Assembly: GCF_947496875.1 (NCBI RefSeq) | Contig: NZ_CANMEH010000003.1 | Span: 1 to 64,000 of the forward strand | DNA length: 64,000 bases | Direction: 5' to 3' | Source: an uncultured Paracoccus sp. | Lineage (GTDB): Bacteria > Pseudomonadota > Alphaproteobacteria > Rhodobacterales > Rhodobacteraceae | Shown here: piece after piece, positions 50,236 to 61,293 of the stretch | Layout of the letters: every line of letters begins with the position of its first letter | Numbering within the stretch: the stretch's first letter is position 1 | The notes under the pieces: model-generated | Told to the model about the DNA's origin: nothing | Database searches by the model: none | Seen by the model: only the letters and a program-made list of their open reading frames with translations | Made by a program: the position numbers and the translations under genes

Positions 50236-50616
50236 CGCGCGGATGGCCTGTAAGCCGGGTTCTGTCCGGGGCCGTGTGGCCCGTGGATGACCATTCCTCT
50301 GGCCCCGGCGTTGCCGACGGGGTCTAGCTGCCAACCCGGATCTGCTGGGGCGCAGGCGGCCCTGCGGAGCAAGCCCCGCGCGCGATCCCTATTCGGCATT
50401 GCTCCCGGTGGGGCTTGCCGTGCCCGGACCGTTACCGGCCCGGCGGTGGGCTCTTACCCCACCGTTTCACCCTTGCCGCGTGGATGCGGCGGACTGTTCT
50501 CTGTGGCGCTTTCCCTGGGGTCTCCCCCGCCGGGCGTTACCCGGCACCGTGCCTGCATGGAGCCCGGACTTTCCTCGAGCGGCACGCCGCCCGCGGTCAT
50601 CCAGCCATCCGCGCAG
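50236..50616 (-). ncRNA. rnpB: RNase P RNA, bacterial type A
   Basis: This catalytic RNA matures tRNA 5' ends. Read on the minus strand it contains GAGGAAAGTCCGGGCTCC (around 50558-50579), the universally conserved CR-I region of RNase P RNA. Downstream are the CR-V counterpart around ACAGAACCCGGCTTACAGG and GGTAAGAGCCCACCG-type central elements. The termini GCGCGGATGG (about 50614-50605) and CCATCCGCGC (about 50245-50236) pair as the P1 helix, which fixes the ends within a few bases. About 380 nt is normal for type A. Confidence 0.95.
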
Positions 50617-50746
50617 GGATCAGGTAGGAGGACAGAATGGCCAAGTCAACTCCGGGTAGTGTGTCAGTAATGCGACACATGAGTGACACCTAAGTAAGCT
50701 CTCGTTACGCTTGGACGAAAGGTTTTCCGAGTGTCAGGAGTTTTTC

Positions 50747-51454
50747 ATGGTCAGTTGGCCGTCGACGTTAAGAGAGCACGCGGCGCCCGTTCCGGCGTTC
50801 ACAATGCTGCACGCCATCATCCTTGTCTGGGGGCTCCTCTGGGGAGCGAGTACCCTTCAGGACCTTGCAGGCCTGGATGCGGAAACGCGGGTCTGGCTGC
50901 TGGATGTCGACGCGGAACGCAGCTTCTACACTTGGTTCTCACAGCTTCTGCTGGGTCTCGTCGGATTGGTTCTCGTCGACACGGGCCGCAAGACATGGGC
51001 CGATGATCGGGTGTTCGGTGCTCAATTCATCGCCCTCGGACTGGTGTTCATCCTGCTGTCGGCAGACGAAGGCTTGAGCTTTCACGAAGCATTTTCTGCC
51101 ACGCTAGCTGGGAGGGGCGTAGGCGGTCTGGCTTTCGCGTGGGTCATCCCGGCCGCGATACTCTGTGCAATCGGTCTTATTCTGGCAGTTCCCTTCCTGC
51201 GCAGGCTGACACCACCGGTGCGCCGCATGATGCTGGCGTCAGGCGGCCTGTTCCTGTTCGGCGCCCTGGTGATGGAGGCTTTCGGGGGAGAGGTGTTGGC
51301 GGCGCATGCGGGAGATATCCTGGCGCACCCGTACCGGATGCTGGTCGGGATCGAGGAAGGCGCCGAGGGGCTGGGTGTGATCCTGTTCCTGGTGGCCCTG
51401 GGGCGGCATCGGAACGAAGCCGGGCTGTCCCCGGATCTGGCGCTGATGCGCTAG
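50747..51454 (+). CDS. Hypothetical membrane protein
   Basis: I do not recognise this 235-residue protein. It has about six hydrophobic helices, for example MLHAIILVWGLLWGASTL, LLLGLVGLVLVDTG, AQFIALGLVFILLSADEG and VIPAAILCAIGLILAVPFL. Between helices are acidic/histidine-bearing stretches (SADEGLSFHEAF and GIEEGAEGLG) that could bind metal or protons. The ATG at 50747 is preceded by CAGGAG; an earlier ATG at 50711 lacks one. It is monocistronic between RNase P RNA and the convergent helicase gene. Confidence 0.65.
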   Translation: MVSWPSTLREHAAPVPAFTMLHAIILVWGLLWGASTLQDLAGLDAETRVWLLDVDAERSFYTWFSQLLLGLVGLVLVDTGRKTWADDRVFGAQFIALGLVFILLSADEGLSFHEAFSATLAGRGVGGLAFAWVIPAAILCAIGLILAVPFLRRLTPPVRRMMLASGGLFLFGALVMEAFGGEVLAAHAGDILAHPYRMLVGIEEGAEGLGVILFLVALGRHRNEAGLSPDLALMR

Positions 51455-51519
51455 GAGACGATCGACGGTGAGGAGGCGGTTTGCCTGTCGAACCCTGTGC
51501 GTGCTGACAGAACCCGCGC

Positions 51520-53913
<2,394 letters not shown>

Positions 53914-53979
53914 GCCGGCAGCATAGACGACACGGCTTGCGGTTGAAAGACCGTGTTCACGGTACGTTCCCGCCTCGCC

Positions 53980-54948
53980 TCATCCGTGCCGCAGCGACGC
54001 GGTCCTGACCAGCGACAGGATGACGCCACCGGCAAGGATCACGAACGTCACCCCAAGCGAGAGCAGCGGCGGGCCCTTTTCGATGCCCACGATCTCTGCG
54101 CCGATCACCTTGCCGCCGATGAAGATCAGCAGGATGGCGAGGGCCCGTTTCAGATAGGCAAAGCGGTGCAGGATCGCCGCCAGGGCAAAGTACAGTGCCC
54201 GCAGACCGAGAATGGCAAAGATGTTCGAGGTGTAGACCAGATACGGGTCTGTCGTGATCGCAAAGATGGCGGGCACCGAGTCGATGGCAAAGATCAGGTC
54301 GGCCACCTCGATCACCACCAGGGCAAGGAACAGCGGCGTGACGAACGTCCGCATCGCCCCCGACCTGCCGGGCTGCCGCACGAAGAACCGGTTGCCGACA
54401 AAGCCGTCGGTGACTCGCAGGTGCCGGGTCAGCCACGCCAGCGCGAGGTTCTGCGACAGATCCGCTTCCTCGTCATCGGCCATCAGCATCTTGATGCCGG
54501 TGAACACCAGGAACACGGCAAAGATCAGCAGCACCCAGTCATAGCGCTGCACGAACGCGGCACCGAAACCGATCATGATCGCGCGCAGCATGATGACGCC
54601 CAGAATGCCCCAGAACAGCACACGCTGCTGCAGGTGTCGCGGCACCGCGAAAAACCCGAAGATCGTCGCGATGACAAAGACGTTGTCCATCGCCAGAGAT
54701 TTCTCGACAATGAACCCGGTCCAGTATTCCAGCGCGGATGTCTGCCCCAGCTGCCACCAGACGAATCCCCCGAACAGCAGTCCGATGGTGATGTAGAACG
54801 CCGACAGCATCAGCGACTTGCGCACGCCGATTTCATGATCGCCGCGATTCAGGACGCCAAGGTCCAGCACCAGCAGGATCAGAACGGCCGCCAGAAAGGC
54901 GCCCCACATCCAGATGGGCTGACCTAGAAACATGGCGGTGAGATCCAT
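53980..54948 (-). CDS. TerC-family membrane protein
   Basis: This integral membrane protein of 322 residues has about nine helices. It carries the family motifs LDLGVLNRGDHEIGVRKSL, EKSLAMDNVFVIATIFGFFA (an NxxF-like metal site with aspartate), DLIFAIDSVPAIFAITTDPY and SNIFAILGLRALYF. TerC proteins are linked to metal export, notably manganese loading of secreted proteins, more than to tellurium itself. The ATG at 54948 follows GAGGAATCGCA; the longer frame to 55029 is not supported. It is divergent from metZ, 149 bases apart. Confidence 0.9.
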   Translation of the reverse strand: MDLTAMFLGQPIWMWGAFLAAVLILLVLDLGVLNRGDHEIGVRKSLMLSAFYITIGLLFGGFVWWQLGQTSALEYWTGFIVEKSLAMDNVFVIATIFGFFAVPRHLQQRVLFWGILGVIMLRAIMIGFGAAFVQRYDWVLLIFAVFLVFTGIKMLMADDEEADLSQNLALAWLTRHLRVTDGFVGNRFFVRQPGRSGAMRTFVTPLFLALVVIEVADLIFAIDSVPAIFAITTDPYLVYTSNIFAILGLRALYFALAAILHRFAYLKRALAILLIFIGGKVIGAEIVGIEKGPPLLSLGVTFVILAGGVILSLVRTASLRHG

Positions 54949-55097
54949 TGCGATTCCTCTGCAAACCGGGGTGATGCGACCGACATCACGATACGCAGAG
55001 ATCGCCAGAGGGACCCGGTCGGGTTCCACATCGGAAACCCGGGCGCTGCTCTCAAGTGCCCGTTGCGCTTTCCGGACTCCCGGCGTAACGCGACATC

Positions 55098-56261
55098 ATG
55101 TCCACCAGCCATCATCCCCGTACCCGCGCCGTTCACGCCGGCATCCGGCGCAGCCAGTATGGCGAACTTGCCGAGGCGTTGTTCCTGACCCAGGGTTTCG
55201 CCTATGACTCGGCCGGGCAGGCCGAGGCGCGATTCCAGCAGTCCGGGCCCGACGAATTCATCTATGCCCGCTATGGCAACCCGACCTCGCGCATGTTCGA
55301 GGATCGGATGGCCGCGCTGGAGGGGACCGAGGATGCGTTCGCCACGGCATCCGGGATGGCGGCCGTGAACGGGGCACTGATGGCGATGGTGCGGCCTGGT
55401 GATCGCGTCGTCGCCGCCCGGCAGCTGTTCGGGTCATGCCTCTACGTGCTCGACATCCTGCGCCGGTTCGGGGTTGAGGTGGTGCTGCTGAACGGCACCG
55501 ACCTGGCGGCCTGGGACCAGGCGGTGACACCGGGCACCCGCGCGGTGTTCTTCGAAAGCGTGTCGAACCCGGTGCTGGAGGTGATGGACATCGCAGGCAT
55601 TGCGGAGATCGCGCATGCCGCGGGGGCGACCGTCGTCGTGGACAACGTGTTCGTCACCCCGGTCTTTTCCCGCGCCGTCGATCTGGGCGCCGACGTGGTC
55701 ATCTATTCCACCACCAAGCATGTCGATGGCGGCGGCCGCTGTCTGGGCGGGGTGATCTGCGGCACCCGGAGTTTCGTCCGCGAGGTGGCCGAACCCTATC
55801 TGAAACACACCGGCGCGGCGATCAGCCCGTTCAATGCGTGGCTGATGCTGAACGGTCTGGCAACGATGGACCTGCGGGTGCGGGCGATGGCGGACAGCGC
55901 CGCCCGGATCGCCGACACGCTGCACGGAGCGGGCGTGCGGACGATCTATCCCGGGCTGCCGGACCATCCCCAGCACGACCTTGCGGCGCGCCAGATCGGA
56001 TCGGGCGGGACGATGATCGCGTTCGACATGGGATCGAAGGACGCGGCGTTCCGTGTGCTGGACCGGCTGCAGCTGATCAGCCTGTCGAACAACCTGGGCG
56101 ACGCAAAGTCCATCGCGACCCATCCGGCGACCACGACCCACCAGCGGCTGTCCGAGGCCGATCGCGCGCTGGCGGGGATCACGCCGGGCATGGTCCGGCT
56201 TTCGGTCGGCCTGGAACATCCCGACGATCTTGTCGCTGATCTGATGCAGGCGATCGGCTGA
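55098..56261 (+). CDS. metZ: O-succinylhomoserine/O-acetylhomoserine sulfhydrylase
   Basis: This PLP enzyme of the Cys/Met metabolism family joins sulfide with an O-acyl-homoserine to make homocysteine. The Schiff-base lysine is in VIYSTTKHVDGGGRCLGGVI. Further motifs are YARYGNPTSRMFEDRMAALE, FESVSNPVLEVMDI, VVDNVFVTPVF and the ending LSEADRALAGITPGMVRLSV. Its 387 residues and the VDGGGR motif fit MetZ more than MetB or MetY. If the window's MetA makes O-acetylhomoserine as predicted, this enzyme would have to accept that ester. Confidence 0.9.
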   Translation: MSTSHHPRTRAVHAGIRRSQYGELAEALFLTQGFAYDSAGQAEARFQQSGPDEFIYARYGNPTSRMFEDRMAALEGTEDAFATASGMAAVNGALMAMVRPGDRVVAARQLFGSCLYVLDILRRFGVEVVLLNGTDLAAWDQAVTPGTRAVFFESVSNPVLEVMDIAGIAEIAHAAGATVVVDNVFVTPVFSRAVDLGADVVIYSTTKHVDGGGRCLGGVICGTRSFVREVAEPYLKHTGAAISPFNAWLMLNGLATMDLRVRAMADSAARIADTLHGAGVRTIYPGLPDHPQHDLAARQIGSGGTMIAFDMGSKDAAFRVLDRLQLISLSNNLGDAKSIATHPATTTHQRLSEADRALAGITPGMVRLSVGLEHPDDLVADLMQAIG

Positions 56262-56340
56262 GCCGGCTTCCACTTTGTCGCCCGGCCCCCCATATCGGTC
56301 CGGTCCGAATGGCAGGAACAGCGCCCATGACCATCAGCCA

Positions 56341-57306
56341 ATGACCGTGAACCGCCCCATGAACCCGGCGTTGCCCGCCTTGAACCGGATCTATCCAGGC
56401 GATTTCGCCGTCGATGAACAATATCGCGCCAGCCTGCCCGATCTGCAGAACGGTCCGGCCAGCCTGATCATCGGCGCCCGGCGCGCCATCCAGCATGTGG
56501 GGATTTCCAATTTCCGCCTGCCGATCCGCTATCGGCGCAAGGACGACGGAGAGATCACGCTGGAAACCAGCGTCACCGGAACCGTAAGCCTGGACGCCGA
56601 CCGCAAGGGCATCAACATGTCGCGGATCATGCGGTCGTTCTATGCGCATGCCGACGCGCAGTTCTCGCTGGCGGTGCTGGAATCGGCCGTCAGCGACTAC
56701 AAGGATCATCTGGACGCGTTCGACGCGCGCATCCAGATGCGGTTTTCGTACCCGATGCGGGTCAGTTCGCTGCGCTCCGGGCTGGAGGGGTGGCAGTACT
56801 ACGACATCACCATGGAGCTGATCGACCAGGGGGGCGAGCGGATGCGGATCATGCATCTGGATTACGTCTATTCCTCGACCTGCCCCTGTTCGCTCGAACT
56901 GTCCGAACATGCGCGTGAAAGTCGCGCGCAACTGGCCACGCCCCATTCGCAGCGGTCGATCGCCCGCATTTCCGTCGTCATGCAGGATGACCAGCCCAAG
57001 CTGTGGTTCGAGGACATGGTTGCGCTCTGTCGCCAGGCGGTGGCCACGGAAACCCAGGTCATGGTCAAGCGCGAGGACGAGCAGGCGTTTGCCGAACTGA
57101 ACGCTGCCAACCCGATCTTTGTCGAGGATGCGGTCCGTGCCTTTGCTCAGACGCTGCTGGACGATCCGCGCATCGGCGATTTCAGGGTGATCGCCAGCCA
57201 TCAGGAATCACTGCATTCGCACGATGCGGTCAGCCTGCTGACCGAGGGCCCGACCTTCGCGCAGGTCAGCCTGGATCCGATGACCTTTGCCGGGCTGCGC
57301 GCCTGA
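56341..57306 (+). CDS. folE2: GTP cyclohydrolase FolE2
   Basis: This enzyme of the FolE2 (GCYH-IB) family opens GTP to dihydroneopterin triphosphate for folate and queuosine-type pathways. The conserved cysteine lies in YSSTCPCSLELSEHA, and VGISNFRLPIRYRRKDDG, RKGINMSRIMRSFY and RFSYPMRVSSLRSGLEGWQY are FolE2 signatures. Histidines HSQRS and HSHDAVSLL complete the site. The start is uncertain: ATGs at 56341 and 56359 both lack a clear ribosome site and the frame is open from 56275. Length is about 321 residues. It is downstream of metZ and reads with it. Confidence 0.9.
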   Translation: MTVNRPMNPALPALNRIYPGDFAVDEQYRASLPDLQNGPASLIIGARRAIQHVGISNFRLPIRYRRKDDGEITLETSVTGTVSLDADRKGINMSRIMRSFYAHADAQFSLAVLESAVSDYKDHLDAFDARIQMRFSYPMRVSSLRSGLEGWQYYDITMELIDQGGERMRIMHLDYVYSSTCPCSLELSEHARESRAQLATPHSQRSIARISVVMQDDQPKLWFEDMVALCRQAVATETQVMVKREDEQAFAELNAANPIFVEDAVRAFAQTLLDDPRIGDFRVIASHQESLHSHDAVSLLTEGPTFAQVSLDPMTFAGLRA

Positions 57307-57381
57307 GGATTCCGGCGCGCACGCGCAAACCCGCCGCCGACCGTCGCGCTGCGGCGTTTGTCGCAGGCGGATGCAGCGTTC

Positions 57382-57741
57382 TCAGTCCTCGACCAGCTGC
57401 TGCGCGGAAACGGCGCAGTGGATGGCGGGGTCGGCACCCGGATTCGCCGTGCAGTCGGACAATCCGCGCAGCGAGTCGATGGTCCCGCCGCTTGCAGGCT
57501 CTGCAGGCAGGGTGATGAGATAGGCGGCATCCATCTCGGTGGCGGCGTGGTCGTAGGGCGCAAACCGCAGATCGGTCTCGATGCAGCGCGCGGCCGCGAT
57601 CTGATAACCTGCGCCGGCCAGCATTCCGGTCACCGTCTCGGACTTGGTCGCGCATTCCCCGGCGTCCGCCGTTGCGCTGAACGAGACATGCGGCGCATCG
57701 GTGTGACCGAGCGTCACGATGACCAGGACGGTTGCAAGCAT
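57382..57741 (-). CDS. Hypothetical small secreted protein after ileS
   Basis: I do not recognise this 119-residue protein. The ATG at 57741 is behind AAGGAGCAGCG, an excellent ribosome site, and starts a short hydrophobic segment (MLATVLVIVTLGHTDA) that could act as a signal or anchor. Four cysteines (AGECATKS, ARCIETD, LSDCTAN, HCAVSA) suggest two disulfides in a periplasmic protein. It begins 43 bases after the ileS stop and in the same direction, so it is probably co-transcribed. The upstream frame to 57855 overlaps ileS and is not used. Confidence 0.6.
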   Translation of the reverse strand: MLATVLVIVTLGHTDAPHVSFSATADAGECATKSETVTGMLAGAGYQIAAARCIETDLRFAPYDHAATEMDAAYLITLPAEPASGGTIDSLRGLSDCTANPGADPAIHCAVSAQQLVED

Positions 57742-57784
57742 CGCTGCTCCTTTCAAGTCAGGCGGGACAGGCCGCGGCGCGTCC

Positions 57785-60727
57785 TCAGAAATCCGACGCG
57801 TCAAGCACCGCATCGCAGCGGCCGCATGTCGCGGGATGATTGTGGGCGCCGACATCGGGCAGGATCTTCCAGCAGCGCTGGCATTTCTCTCCGGTTGCCG
57901 TTTCGAACACCACGCCGATGCCCGGGTGTTCCGGCATCCGGAACGCCTCTGCCGGGGCGGGGTCGTCCGTCAGTTCCAGATCCGACGTGATGCACACATC
58001 TGCGAAGCTGACCGATTTCAGTGCCGCCAGCGTCTCGTCGTCCTCGACATGGACGACCGGCGCGGCCTCCAGGCTGGCACCAATGGTCTTGTCGGCGCGG
58101 CGCAGTTCCAGCGCGGCGGTGACCACCCGGCGGGCCCGGCGCACCCGTTCCCATTTCCGGGCGAGGGGGTCGTTCAGCCAGTCCCCCGGCGTGGTAGGGA
58201 AGTCATGCAGGTGGACGCTGTCCGCGTCGGATGGGAACCGCGACAGCCACACATCCTCCATGGTGAAGGGCAGGATCGGCGCAAGCCAGGTCGTCAGGCG
58301 ATGGAACAGCAGGTCCAGCACCGTGCGCGCCGATTGGCGTCGGATGCTGTCCGCCCCGTCGCAATAGAGCGAATCCTTGCGGATGTCGAAATAGAACGCC
58401 GACAGATCGACGGTGGCGAACTGGAACAGCGCCTGGAACACCCCCTGGAAGTCATAGGCGTCGTACCCATGCCGCACCGTGTCATCCAGCTGCGCCAGAC
58501 GGTGCAGGACCCACCGCTCAAGCTCGGGCATGCGGTCCGGGGCGACCCGCTCGGAATCACTGAATCCGGCCAGATTGCCCAGCATGAATCGCAGGGTATT
58601 GCGCAGCCGGCGATAGCTGTCGGCGGCACCCTTCAGGATCTCGGGTCCGATCCGCAGATCGGCGGTATAGTCGGACTGCGCCACCCACAGACGCAGGATA
58701 TCGGCGCCGTACTGGTCGATGACCTGTTGCGGGGCGATGGTGTTGCCCAGCGACTTGGACATCTTCATGCCCTTTTCGTCCAGCGTGAAGCCGTGGGTCA
58801 GCACGCCGCGATAGGGCGCCCGCCCCCTGGTGGCGCAGGCTTGCAGAAGCGAGGACTGGAACCAGCCGCGGTGCTGGTCGGTGCCCTCCAGATACAGGTC
58901 GGCGATCCCGTCGGCGGCGCCATCGGCCCGATCGCGCAGCACGAAGGCGTGGGTGGATCCGCTGTCGAACCATACATCCAGGACGTCCATGACCTGCTCG
59001 TAGTCGTCGGGGTCCGCGATGCCATCGAGCATCTGGTTCTTGAAACCGTCGCGATACCAGACATCTGCGCCCTCGGCCTCGAACGCGGAGACGATGCGGT
59101 CGTTCACGCGGGGATCGCGGAGCAGGAAATCCGGGTCATCCGGTCGCGCTCCGCGCCGGACAAAGCAGGTCAGCGGGACCCCCCACAGACGCGATCGCGA
59201 CAGGTTCCAGTCCGGACGGGTCTCGACCATGGCATGGATGCGGTTGCGCCCGGTCTGCGGCGTCCACTTCACCAGACGATCGATGCTGGTCAGGGCACGG
59301 GCCCGGATCGTGCGGCCGTAGTCGTCCTGCCCGTCGTCCAGCGCCCGGTCGATGGCTGCGAACCACTGCGCGGTGTTGCGATAGATCAACGGCGCCTTGG
59401 ACCGCCAGCTGTGCGGATAACTGTGCCGGATCTTCCCCTTGGCCAGCAGCGCGCCGGCATAGGCCAGCTGCTTGATGACGCTGACATTGGCCGGGCCGTC
59501 CTTGCCGTCAGGCCCGATGATCGCCTGTCCGCCGAACAGCGGCAGGTCGGCGCGGAAGCTGCCGTCATCCTCGACATTGAAGGTCATCGGCAGGCCGTTG
59601 GCCTGGCCCAGCAGAAAGTCGTCCTCGCCGTGGCTGGGCGCGGTATGGACAAAGCCGGTGCCCGCCTCGTCCGTGACATGCTCGCCCGGCAGCATGGGCA
59701 CGTCATAGTCCCATTCGCCTGCGGCGTCGGCCACGCCGCGGAACGGATGGGCGAGAGTCAGGCCGGCCAGTTCCGCGGCGGTCACCGCGCGCAGCCGCTG
59801 ATACTGGCCCGCCTCCAGCTTTGCCGCGGTGAACACTTCCGCGGCAAGCTTGTCGGCCAGCAGGTAAAGACCGCCGCCAACGGCCTGACTCTGCTCGGTA
59901 CGGTCGGTCACCTCGTAGAGCCCATAGGCGATGTCGGGGTTGAAAGCGACGGCCCGGTTCTGCGGCAGGGTCCAGGGCGTAGTGGTCCAGATGACCACCG
60001 AGGCCTGCGCCAGGTCGTCCGATGCGCCGGCGGCGATCCGGAACGGCACCCAGATCGTGTGGCTGGTGTGGTCGTGATACTCCACCTCGGCCTCGGCCAG
60101 CGCGGTCCTTTCGACCGGCGACCACATGACCGGCTTGGACCCCTGATACAGTGCCCCGTTCATCAGCAGCTTCATGCACTCGCCGGCGATCACCGCCTCG
60201 GCGTGGTAGTTCATCGTCAGATAGGGATCGTCCCACTTGCCGGTGACGCCGAGGCGCTTGAATTCCTCGCGCTGCACATCGATCCAGTGATCGGCAAAGC
60301 GACGGCATTCCTGCCGGAACGCGATGGGGTCCACCGCATCCTTGTCCTGCCCCCGGGCGCGATACTGTTCCTCGATCTTCCATTCGATTGGCAGGCCGTG
60401 ACAGTCCCAGCCCGGCACATAGCGCGCGTCGCGGCCCATCATCTGCTGGCTGCGAACGATGAAATCCTTCAGCACCTTGTTCAGGGCGTGGCCGATATGA
60501 AGGTTGCCGTTGGCGTAGGGCGGGCCGTCATGCAGGATGAACGGCGGCCGGTCATCTGCCTGCGCCCGCAGCCGGTCATAGATGCCCAGCCTTTCCCAGC
60601 GGGCCAGCCACTCCGGCTCGCGCTGCGGCAGACCGGCCCGCATGGGAAATCCGGTTTCCGGCAGGAAGATGGTGGTGCGATAGTCGGGCAGGTCGGTGGC
60701 GGTCGGATCGGCGGTCTGGGCGGCCAT
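57785..60727 (-). CDS. ileS: Isoleucyl-tRNA synthetase
   Basis: This class I synthetase charges tRNA-Ile in the cytoplasm. The HIGH motif is NGNLHIGHALNKVLKDF and the KMSKS motif is EKGMKMSKSLGNTI. The WVPGWDCHGLP-like YVPGWDCHGLPIEW and the CP1 editing domain (TTTPWTLPQNRA, MLPGEHVTDEAGTGFVHTAP) are intact. The C-terminal zinc finger has four cysteines (EKCQRCWK and TCGRCDAVL). The ATG at 60727 has AAGGA upstream, giving 980 residues; the longer frame to 60760 is less likely. Confidence 0.97.
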   Translation of the reverse strand: MAAQTADPTATDLPDYRTTIFLPETGFPMRAGLPQREPEWLARWERLGIYDRLRAQADDRPPFILHDGPPYANGNLHIGHALNKVLKDFIVRSQQMMGRDARYVPGWDCHGLPIEWKIEEQYRARGQDKDAVDPIAFRQECRRFADHWIDVQREEFKRLGVTGKWDDPYLTMNYHAEAVIAGECMKLLMNGALYQGSKPVMWSPVERTALAEAEVEYHDHTSHTIWVPFRIAAGASDDLAQASVVIWTTTPWTLPQNRAVAFNPDIAYGLYEVTDRTEQSQAVGGGLYLLADKLAAEVFTAAKLEAGQYQRLRAVTAAELAGLTLAHPFRGVADAAGEWDYDVPMLPGEHVTDEAGTGFVHTAPSHGEDDFLLGQANGLPMTFNVEDDGSFRADLPLFGGQAIIGPDGKDGPANVSVIKQLAYAGALLAKGKIRHSYPHSWRSKAPLIYRNTAQWFAAIDRALDDGQDDYGRTIRARALTSIDRLVKWTPQTGRNRIHAMVETRPDWNLSRSRLWGVPLTCFVRRGARPDDPDFLLRDPRVNDRIVSAFEAEGADVWYRDGFKNQMLDGIADPDDYEQVMDVLDVWFDSGSTHAFVLRDRADGAADGIADLYLEGTDQHRGWFQSSLLQACATRGRAPYRGVLTHGFTLDEKGMKMSKSLGNTIAPQQVIDQYGADILRLWVAQSDYTADLRIGPEILKGAADSYRRLRNTLRFMLGNLAGFSDSERVAPDRMPELERWVLHRLAQLDDTVRHGYDAYDFQGVFQALFQFATVDLSAFYFDIRKDSLYCDGADSIRRQSARTVLDLLFHRLTTWLAPILPFTMEDVWLSRFPSDADSVHLHDFPTTPGDWLNDPLARKWERVRRARRVVTAALELRRADKTIGASLEAAPVVHVEDDETLAALKSVSFADVCITSDLELTDDPAPAEAFRMPEHPGIGVVFETATGEKCQRCWKILPDVGAHNHPATCGRCDAVLDASDF

Positions 60728-61134
60728 GGGATCATCCTTGGGCATGCGGGAAAGCGTCATCCCGACAGCGCGAACATCTCACACTGCCGGGCGAATAATT
60801 CGAATGATCCAGCCCGCGTCGAACATGCCGGCGGTTATAGGAAGCACCGTCCGGGCCGGCAAGGGGCCGGCGGCGGAGAGGACGGTCTACCCGGGCCGAT
60901 GGCGGCGGACATGGCCGCGCTGGCGGCGCAACCTAGGGCGAGCGCCAGTTTGACGGGATGATGAGCCGGATTGCGTCCGGCCGGCGCGAGGGATGTTGAG
61001 TTCTGCCGGGCCCGCGATCAGACCGCGCTAGGCCAGTCCTCTTCGAGCGTGCGCGTCGCTGAAGCTCATGCGTTCGGCATCACAGGCCCACAGGCGCACA
61101 GGCCCACAGGCCCACAGGCCCACAGGCGAGATCG
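60728..61134. other. Intergenic region with an 8-bp tandem repeat
   Basis: About 400 bases upstream of ileS and downstream of the small membrane gene. Apart from the repeat at 61081-61128 no feature is convincing; open frames such as 60971-61429 look like chance. The ileS promoter should lie near 60750-60850, where an AT-rich patch occurs (around 60790-60800). Confidence 0.45.
61081..61128. repeat. Six tandem copies of an 8-bp unit (CACAGGCC/G)
   Basis: Six adjacent 8-mers read CACAGGCC, CACAGGCG, CACAGGCC, CACAGGCC, CACAGGCC and CACAGGCG. The unit is not a multiple of three and lies in an intergenic space six bases from the stop of the small membrane gene, so copy-number change would not alter a protein. 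It looks like a slippage-prone short tandem repeat. Confidence 0.85.
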
Positions 61135-61293
61135 TCACGTCCGGTCGCGCGGCGCAAAGAAATCCCATGCCACCAGCGCCAATGTGATGACCACGACCGC
61201 CCCGAGGTCGATCATCGGGACGTGCCACATCAGCACACCCAGAAACGCCAGCAGGGCGACAAAGGCCAGGATCTTGCCGATAAAATCAGCCAC
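61135..61293 (-). CDS. Small two-helix membrane protein, GTG start
   Basis: A 52-residue frame starts VADFIGKILAFVALLAFLGV, has a second helix DLGAVVVITLALVAWDF and ends APRDRT. The GTG at 61293 is six bases after GGAGG, a strong site lying inside the last codons of the amidase gene. The coding regions overlap by eight bases (61286-61293), so it is translated after the amidase. It appears to be the last gene of the TRAP permease-amidase transcript. No family is recognised; it might be an accessory subunit or be unrelated. Confidence 0.65.
   Translation of the reverse strand: MADFIGKILAFVALLAFLGVLMWHVPMIDLGAVVVITLALVAWDFFAPRDRT

Noticed and set aside
55000..55097. Pairing segments CGTTGCG and CGTAACG before metZ as a methionine riboswitch
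   Set aside because: A stem with one G-U pair can form, but none of the conserved SAM-II core bases are present, so no riboswitch class is supported.
54949..55097. Manganese-type riboswitch upstream of the TerC gene
   Set aside because: The leader is short and lacks the conserved paired internal-loop sequences of that riboswitch class.
57719..60961. 1080-codon open frame on the plus strand
   Set aside because: It is antisense to ileS; in GC-rich genes the complementary frame is often open. The translation is His/Gly/Arg-rich without any domain.
61081..61128. Tandem repeats as a CRISPR array
   Set aside because: Units are 8 bp with no spacers and no cas genes are present; it is a short tandem repeat.
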